Shown here piece by piece: positions 58,415-64,000 of a DNA stretch of 64,000 bases (positions are counted from its first letter, which is position 1; every line of letters starts with the position of its first letter). The DNA comes from Maratus speciosus (Eukaryota; Arthropoda; Arachnida; Araneae; Salticidae): contig OZ010789.1 in NCBI GenBank assembly GCA_963932465.1, positions 592,359,581 to 592,423,580 on the forward strand, read 5' to 3'. The position numbers and the translations under genes are program-made. A model generated the notes under the pieces. The model did not search any database. It was not told the DNA's origin and saw only the letters and a list, made by a program, of their open reading frames with translations.

Positions 58415-59580
58415 ATTTAAATCTCTAAGAATCAGTATAAAAATAACAACGAGTTATTTCCGCATTATTTGCTTTTTTTATCTTAGTTTAGCATTTCCTA
58501 AAGAGCATAATATATTCTCATTGATCTGAACCTAAAAATGATAAAATCTGTCGCCCTTTTTAAATTGCAATCCTAATTCCAATGCAGATGTAATCTTAGT
58601 AAATTACCTCTCTCACTTACTCTTATGTCATTTAAACTTCAATTTGCGCATGCGAAATCTACCTTTTCCTTGAAATCACTTTTCACACATCACATTTTTT
58701 CAATGGACTCAGAAAATGTCATGTTAAGAATTTCTAGTGCAGTAATTTCTTAAATTGTATTTTAAAAAGTAATATTGTGTAAAGTAGCTGAGCTCTTTAG
58801 TATAATTCGATAAACAAGAATGGGATAAAGGTTTCTTGTACTTATTAAAGTGATAAAATAAAGAATGTTTACGTTAAATATTTCTATCAAAACTTATTTT
58901 ATGTATTTTTGCTTTCATTTCTAATTTGTATAAATTTCCTTGGCTTAAACCATCTTGAAATATTTCAATATCTTAAACTGTCAGAAATTTTCAGTTTATT
59001 TGCTCTTGTCTAGGATTATGCAATCTTTAAACAGAAATGACAATTTATTTTGAACATTCCTGCAAAATTAGATTAACATATTTAAAAATAATTATAAAAC
59101 AATAATTCACAATAAATAAAACTTTTGTAATTAAATTTAAAACAAAACAAAAATAAATTAAACTAATGATGAATATGATAAAAAAAATAAAATTACATTT
59201 AAAGCCATAGAAATAACTTTTATGGTGATCTACATGTTTCATTGCACAAATGGCTACTATATCGAGATGTATATTTAAAAAATTATTTAGTACAAAATTG
59301 GGAAAGAAATGCTTTACAAAATAAGAAAAAACAGTATAAAATAATTCATGTTCACACATATTCATTTTTATTAGAGTTCTTTCTTTCATTATACTTGTGA
59401 TTTCGTGATTTTTGTTTACAAGTTTCTTTTACGAAAAAAATTTCGGACTATCATTCGGATTTATCACTTTTGGCATGTTTATCTTTAGTCTAATGATAAT
59501 AAGTGATTTTTGTACGTAATTAAATTAAAACAATAAATTAATAAGAAATATACTAATAGTAGTTATAATAATTATTAACT
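58415..59580 (+). repeat. Tandem segmental duplication, copy 1 (~1.17 kb)
   Basis: It begins near ACGAGTTATTTCCGC and matches 59590-61310 in order: AATGATAAAATCTGTCGCC, ATGCAGATCTAAGCTTAGTA-like text, AAATCACTTTTC-CACATCACATTTTT, GTAGCTGAGCTCT and AAGTGATAAAATAAAGAATG. A minus frame of 114 codons (59045-59389) is a hydrophobic AT-rich artefact that is not conserved in copy 2. Confidence 0.8.
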
Positions 59581-59589
59581 ATAAGGATT

Positions 59590-61310
59590 GAATCAGCATC
59601 AACGAGTTATTTCCGAATTCTTTGCTTTTTATCTCAGTTTAACATTACCTAAAAGACTTTTAAGACACTCTCAATTATTTGAATATGAAAATGATAAAAT
59701 CTGTCGCCATTTCAAATTGCAATCACTACTCCAATGCAGATCTAAGCTTAGTAAATTACCCCTCTCTCTCTTACTCTTACGTCACTTACACTCCAGTTTG
59801 TGAATGCGAAATTCACATTTTCCTTCAAATCACTTTTCTCACATCACATTTTTACTTTCTTCTATCTTTACAAGAAGTATTGGAATCATGAAAATTTTCG
59901 AATTCCGGTTTTCGACGGATTTACACGTTTTAGGGGTCAGAGAACCCGAAAAACATGTTTTTACAAAATATCTGTCTGTGATTCTGTGAGTCTGTGTTTC
60001 TGTGAGTCTATCTGTCTGTCTGTCTATGACGCAAATTTTGTTATCGCTCTATCTCAAGAACTAATGCACGGAAATTAACAAAAATTTATATTCCAGTATT
60101 TCCTATTATAAATTTGTTCTGATTAGTTTTTGGCGTAAATCGCCCAACAGGTGGCGCTGCTGTACTGCATTTTTGTGATTTCTTTAATAGCTCTATCTCA
60201 ACAACTAATGCACAGATTTTCATCAAACTTCAGATGCAGGTATTACTTGATATGAATTTGTGTTGGTAACGTTTCGGTGTAAATCGTCCAACAGATGGCG
60301 CTGCCATGCTGCATTTTGCAGGATTTACACGATTTTCCCAATAGCTCTATCTCATGAAATAATGCACGGATTTTCATCAAACTTCAGATTCAGTTAGTCC
60401 TTGACATGAATTGAAGTTTTGCATCTTTTGGTGTAAATCACTCAACAGGTGGCGCTGCTATGGTGCATTTTTGTGATTTCCGCAATAGCTCTATCTCAAG
60501 AACTAATGCTTGGGTTTTCAACAACATCAGATTCAGGTATACCTGGATATGAATTAGTGCTGTTCATGTTTTGGTGTAAATCGCTCAACAGGTGGCGCTG
60601 CTATGCAGCATTTTTTGAATAAGCTCAGAAAATATCAAGATAAGAATTTCTACTGAAGTAATATGTTAAATTGTCTTTCAAATAGTGATATTGTGTAAAA
60701 TAGCTGAGCTCTCTGGAATAATTCGATAAAGGTTTTATTTACTTATTGAAGTGATAAAATAAAGAATGCATATTTTGAAGATTTCTGTCAAAAATTAATT
60801 TATATATTTTTTTCCATTTCTAATTCGTATTAAAATAGTTGTACAAATTTCTTTGTTTTAATCAATTTTGAAATATTTCAATATCATAAATTGTGAGAAA
60901 TGTTTTTTACTTATTTATTGTCTAGAATTCCGCATTGTTTAAACAAAAAAGGCGATTTATTTTAAACCTTTCTTCAAAATTAGAATTATATATATATATA
61001 ATTAAAATACCAATAATACACGAAACAAAATGTGGTTTTATTAAGCTTTAAAAAAATAAAAATAAAAATAAACATGATAAAAGGGATCAATCTTTCCAAT
61101 TTGATAAAAATTGGAAAGAGATGCATTACAAGATAAAATAATTCAGGTTCATACATGTCATTTTTTTATAGACCTTCCTGCCATCACTTCTGTGATTTCG
61201 GGATTTTTGTTCACCAGTTAGCGGAAATATTTTTTTCAGAATAAAATGTATATATATATATGTCTTTAAGTGTGCTTTTATCACTTTTAGTGATAAAACC
61301 ACTTAAGTGT
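59590..61310 (+). repeat. Tandem segmental duplication, copy 2, split by an insertion
   Basis: Same order of words as copy 1, diverged at many positions, and interrupted between CACATCACATTTTT (about 59853) and GAATAAGCTCAGAAAATAT (about 60616). Confidence 0.8.
59854..60608 (+). mobile_element. ~755-bp insertion with four ~145-bp tandem units
   Basis: Its absence from duplication copy 1 defines it. A possible target duplication CATTTTT flanks it. After a TCTGTCTGTCTGTC microsatellite (about 60009-60026), units marked by GTGGCGCTGCT or a variant recur at about 60151, 60295, 60449 and 60591, each with AGCTCTATCTCAAGAACTAA and GGTGTAAATCGCTCAACAG. Overlapping plus frames near its left end (59588-60078) are not conserved units and are not called. 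Confidence 0.75.
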
Positions 61311-61980
61311 CGTTAATTTAATGAAAATACATGATTTTCTTATATAATTTTATTACAAAATAAATACACATTTTTTTTTTATTTATTTATTTTTTTATAT
61401 AAATCAGTATCTTTATGAAAAACGGGTATCTCTTTTTATTAACTCATCGTATAAAAATGATTATCAATCAATTAGTTATAACATCTATTAGTTAAGTCCA
61501 TATTTTACATTTGCTTAGAGGTGGTGTAAATAAAGAATTATAACTAGGAAAGCGCATGTGCTACCAAATTATAATTGAGCACAGCGAGTTCATTTGTAAT
61601 CACTCATAATCAAAATTATTAGTCTTTTGGAAACTTACATGCTATTTCTGAATGATATATACTTCTATATCGATATATAGTGTAGAAATTATAAGCTTAT
61701 AAATTATTAAATTTAAAAAATCAAAACCCCAACTGCTTAAATAGCGAACTAATTAAATATTTATCATCAATGTGAAACTATTTTTTTAATTCCTCCTATT
61801 AGCTCACACTCTCGCTATATATATCTTGTTCAATTTTTCAATCGTTAATAAAATACATATTATTCACTGAATCAAGCTCAATGTTTTTTAAAACTTGTAG
61901 TGGATGACACTTGATGTTAATCCAGCTTTCTTTTAAATATTAATACATTAATTAAATTAAATTAATTAATTTTGAATAAT
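61311..61980. other. AT-rich DNA, nothing recognised
   Basis: No supportable feature. Confidence 0.5.
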
Positions 61981-61988
61981 CGCGATGG

Positions 61989-62062
61989 CCCTCTTCTTGA
62001 TCAAGGTATTTTAAGACCGAGAGAGCCCTCTTCTTGATCAAGGCATTTTAAGCGCCACTCAA
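61989..62062 (+). repeat. 37-bp tandem duplication
   Basis: CCCTCTTCTTGATCAAGG starts at 61989 and again at 62026, each time followed by an ATTTTAAG word. Confidence 0.85.
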
Positions 62063-62104
62063 GAGGAAAGAAGAATGGATGAAAGGAAAAATTATCTTAT
62101 TGAC
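62021..62104 (+). other. Possible coding exon with 5' splice donor
   Basis: The frame ESPLLDQGILSATQEERR continues MDERKNYLID and ends exactly at GAC followed by GTAAGT, a consensus splice donor. ATG 62075 could be a start. The frame is only 28 codons and begins inside the 37-bp duplication. No partner exon was found, and the protein is not recognised. Confidence 0.2.
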
Positions 62105-63298
62105 GTAAGTAGGAAATGACATAAAATATATTTTTTTATATATCACTTGTCTATAGTACTTATCTATTTTTTTATTTACTAGTATTGGTGACTTTTAAGT
62201 TGTGTTTAATTGTTAGTTCCTATCTATAAACACTGTTTTGATGAGGTCTGTAGATGTCTATGATGGTTAGAGTTGCAGTAAAGCTAGAGGTCCTACATAC
62301 ACAACTTCCAGGTTGTATAATATTTTAACGGAGCTTCTGACTATAAAATAGTCAGTGAAACTTCGTCTTCACTTTGAAAGACCAATCCAATGATATGCCA
62401 CTCAATAGGGTTTTTTCGTTCTACCGCCATTTTGTATTTTACGGCCGCCCTTTTGAATTTATAAAAACAAAACCTAGCCTATAACCATCGGGCCGTTAAG
62501 ACGAATCGATAGGGACTTCATTCTTTAAAACCTTCAGCCGTTGGGATGTTTCGAGGGTATAAAGAAATCCGCATACACAGATACGCGTGAAACACATAGC
62601 CCTTCTTTTTAGTCAGGTAAAAATAAGACCTTTGATGAGGACTGATGAATGTGAATTTATAATATAGCAAGATTATATTCCGTGTCTTTTCCTTCCAGTC
62701 ACATAAAGAAGGATGCATTCACCAAAAAACCTTGAATCAACGATTGCTCCAATTGATTGGTAAATGCAGTAGTCATCTAATCGGAACATTACATATTCTA
62801 AATTTTGTACACAATCGAGCACTCTAGATTCAAATTAAGCTTTTAACGTTAAATCGTTTGGCACTTATGATCTATAAGTATTCTTTACCTTTAAATGCTG
62901 TTATAAAAAAAATATGTAGCATAGATATTGTGAATGATTTTGGGGACGCCTTGATAGAAGGATAACAAGAAGGTTCAATTAATTATTAGGATACTATTTC
63001 TGTTATAATTATAATACTCACATACATGAGTGTCATAATTAATAATCAATTAAGTCCTTAGATACTGTACTAGGGCTTCAAACGAAACAAAATCTCATTA
63101 ATATGTATAGTTCAAGTAAAAAATGCAAAATATTTTTGAAAAAGGAAAAAATCAGCAGTCTGTCAGACTTCTAACACCAATTAAGTGTTGAAGAACACAA
63201 TTGGTAATCGTGACTTGAAACATACGGTCCACGGTAACTATGAATGTCAGGGACTGTTGAATAATAGCACCATATGTATAGCACTGGGATATGTACAC
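62105..63298. other. AT-rich DNA with one repeat-like block
   Basis: The block at about 62400-62720 (CGATAGGGACTTCATTC, then CCTTCAGCCGTTGGGATGTT) has the look of a dispersed arthropod repeat but has no second copy in this window. Its minus frame of 66 codons is not called. The rest is featureless. Confidence 0.35.
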
Positions 63299-64000
63299 TA
63301 GGGTGGAGCGAAAAAAATTAATTTTTTTAAATCAAAAACGGGTAGGTGCCAAAAGTTTCCCTTATACTAGTACATCATCTGCGTCAAATATTACCGCTGA
63401 AAAAAAAAATGGCTTGAGTCTGCGCTTTTGGTCCAAAAGTCGAAATTTTGGGTAAAATTTGACATTTTTTCAAAAAAATTAAAAAGTTCATATAGAGCAG
63501 ACTATTATTTAAAAGTGTTATTTAAACCTTTATTATTAATGACTTAATATATTTAAACGATAAAACGATATCTTTGTTCTGTATAACTGGAACAAAACTG
63601 ACAACTTTTGGTGAAAAAAAGGCGTCGCCACTCTGTTGTGTCATACAACTAATTGTTGTTTAGAATACAGCTCTTATCTAGTTGCTTTCAAAACTTCACA
63701 GAAGGTACCACGTAGAGGTGACTGCATTTCATGTCACAACAGTGCATAGCTTGAACCACCCTACCATCTGAACTCAATGTTTTATTTATGCATTGAATTG
63801 TGATTTTTTTTATCAAAGACTGGCATGAGTTTTCTATTTATCTACCTAGTACATTTCTTCTTTGAATCCACAGACTTTGGATGCTGCTGCTGTGATCTCC
63901 TTTACGTATTTTTCTACTGTTTGTGTAAGAGAAGACAAATAGTGTAATTCTGTGAGGGTGATATTAATGTAATCTATTCAGCCGTCTATTATCTTCACCA
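63299..64000 (-). mobile_element. Edge of an unidentified element with a coding tail
   Basis: From CTAGGGTGGAGCGAAAAAAA (63299) the style changes to transposon-end-like sequence. At 63846-63977 on the minus strand a frame reads ITLTELHYLSSLTQTVEKYV, then KEITAAASKVCGFKEEMY and a stop. It looks like a genuine C-terminus. It is cut off upstream by a stop, or possibly by a splice border, near 63978. I do not recognise the protein. The element or gene continues past the window edge. Confidence 0.3.

Noticed and set aside
59045..59389. 114-codon minus-strand frame
   Set aside because: It is Phe/Ile/Asn-rich from AT-rich DNA and is not maintained in the second copy of the duplication.

Overview
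The window reads as non-genic, transposon-dominated nuclear DNA of an arthropod. The evidence is the AT-rich background, the absence of any recognisable host gene, and stacked insertions of Tc1/mariner-type elements, MITEs, a piggyBac relic, a Penelope-like relic with a GIY-YIG domain, and tRNA-derived SINE-like units. A chelicerate such as a spider is plausible from the repeat style, but the sequence does not prove it. The only long intact reading frame with a clear family is a 350-residue transposase at 49099-50151 on the minus strand. I recognise no certain host exon. A few short frames with splice-like borders are listed with low confidence.

Layout. 0.2-5.7 kb: head-to-tail modules of about 300 bp (family A), interrupted by a tRNA-containing insertion with a 12-bp target duplication and by a dead Tc1 element. 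6-9 kb: dispersed repeat B, a small inverted repeat, a piggyBac C-terminal zinc-finger relic and degenerate repeats of about 170 bp (family C). 9.2-13.4 kb: featureless AT-rich DNA. 13.4-16.2 kb: a tandem array with a 220/221-bp period. 18.4-19.6 kb: Penelope-like relic. 20.5-22.5 kb: long-armed inverted-repeat element with CGGCCCG-rich arms. 28.8-30.1 kb: a 1.3-kb near-palindrome with TA-flanked ends. 31-33 kb: reversed family A and other degenerate repeats. 33.2-36.6 kb: a Foldback-like element whose inverted arms are tandem repeats of about 150 bp. 37-40 kb: more family C in both orientations.

40.6-51.1 kb: a SINE, several MITEs with 8-bp target duplications, and a 7.2-kb element with 628-bp terminal inverted repeats that carries the intact DD41D transposase. 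Its interior has filled with other insertions. 51.9-54.3 kb: a transposon nested in the arm of a hairpin made from a second transposase 3' end, followed by another TA-flanked MITE. 54.8-57.6 kb: a tRNA-like unit between 110-bp direct repeats, and a dead relative of the DD41D transposase. 58.4-61.3 kb: a tandem duplication of about 1.2 kb, one copy split by a repeat-bearing insertion. 62-64 kb: a candidate exon and the edge of an unidentified element.

Functionally, the window is a record of DNA-transposon activity. The intact DD41D transposase could in principle act on ends of its own kind, and most other elements here are non-autonomous or dead. I found no convincing new gene system. The most interesting signals are structural: copy-specific identical ends in a GG-ended MITE family, inverted repeats with tandem-repeat arms, and a tRNA-bearing insertion that ends in a perfect 37-bp hairpin.
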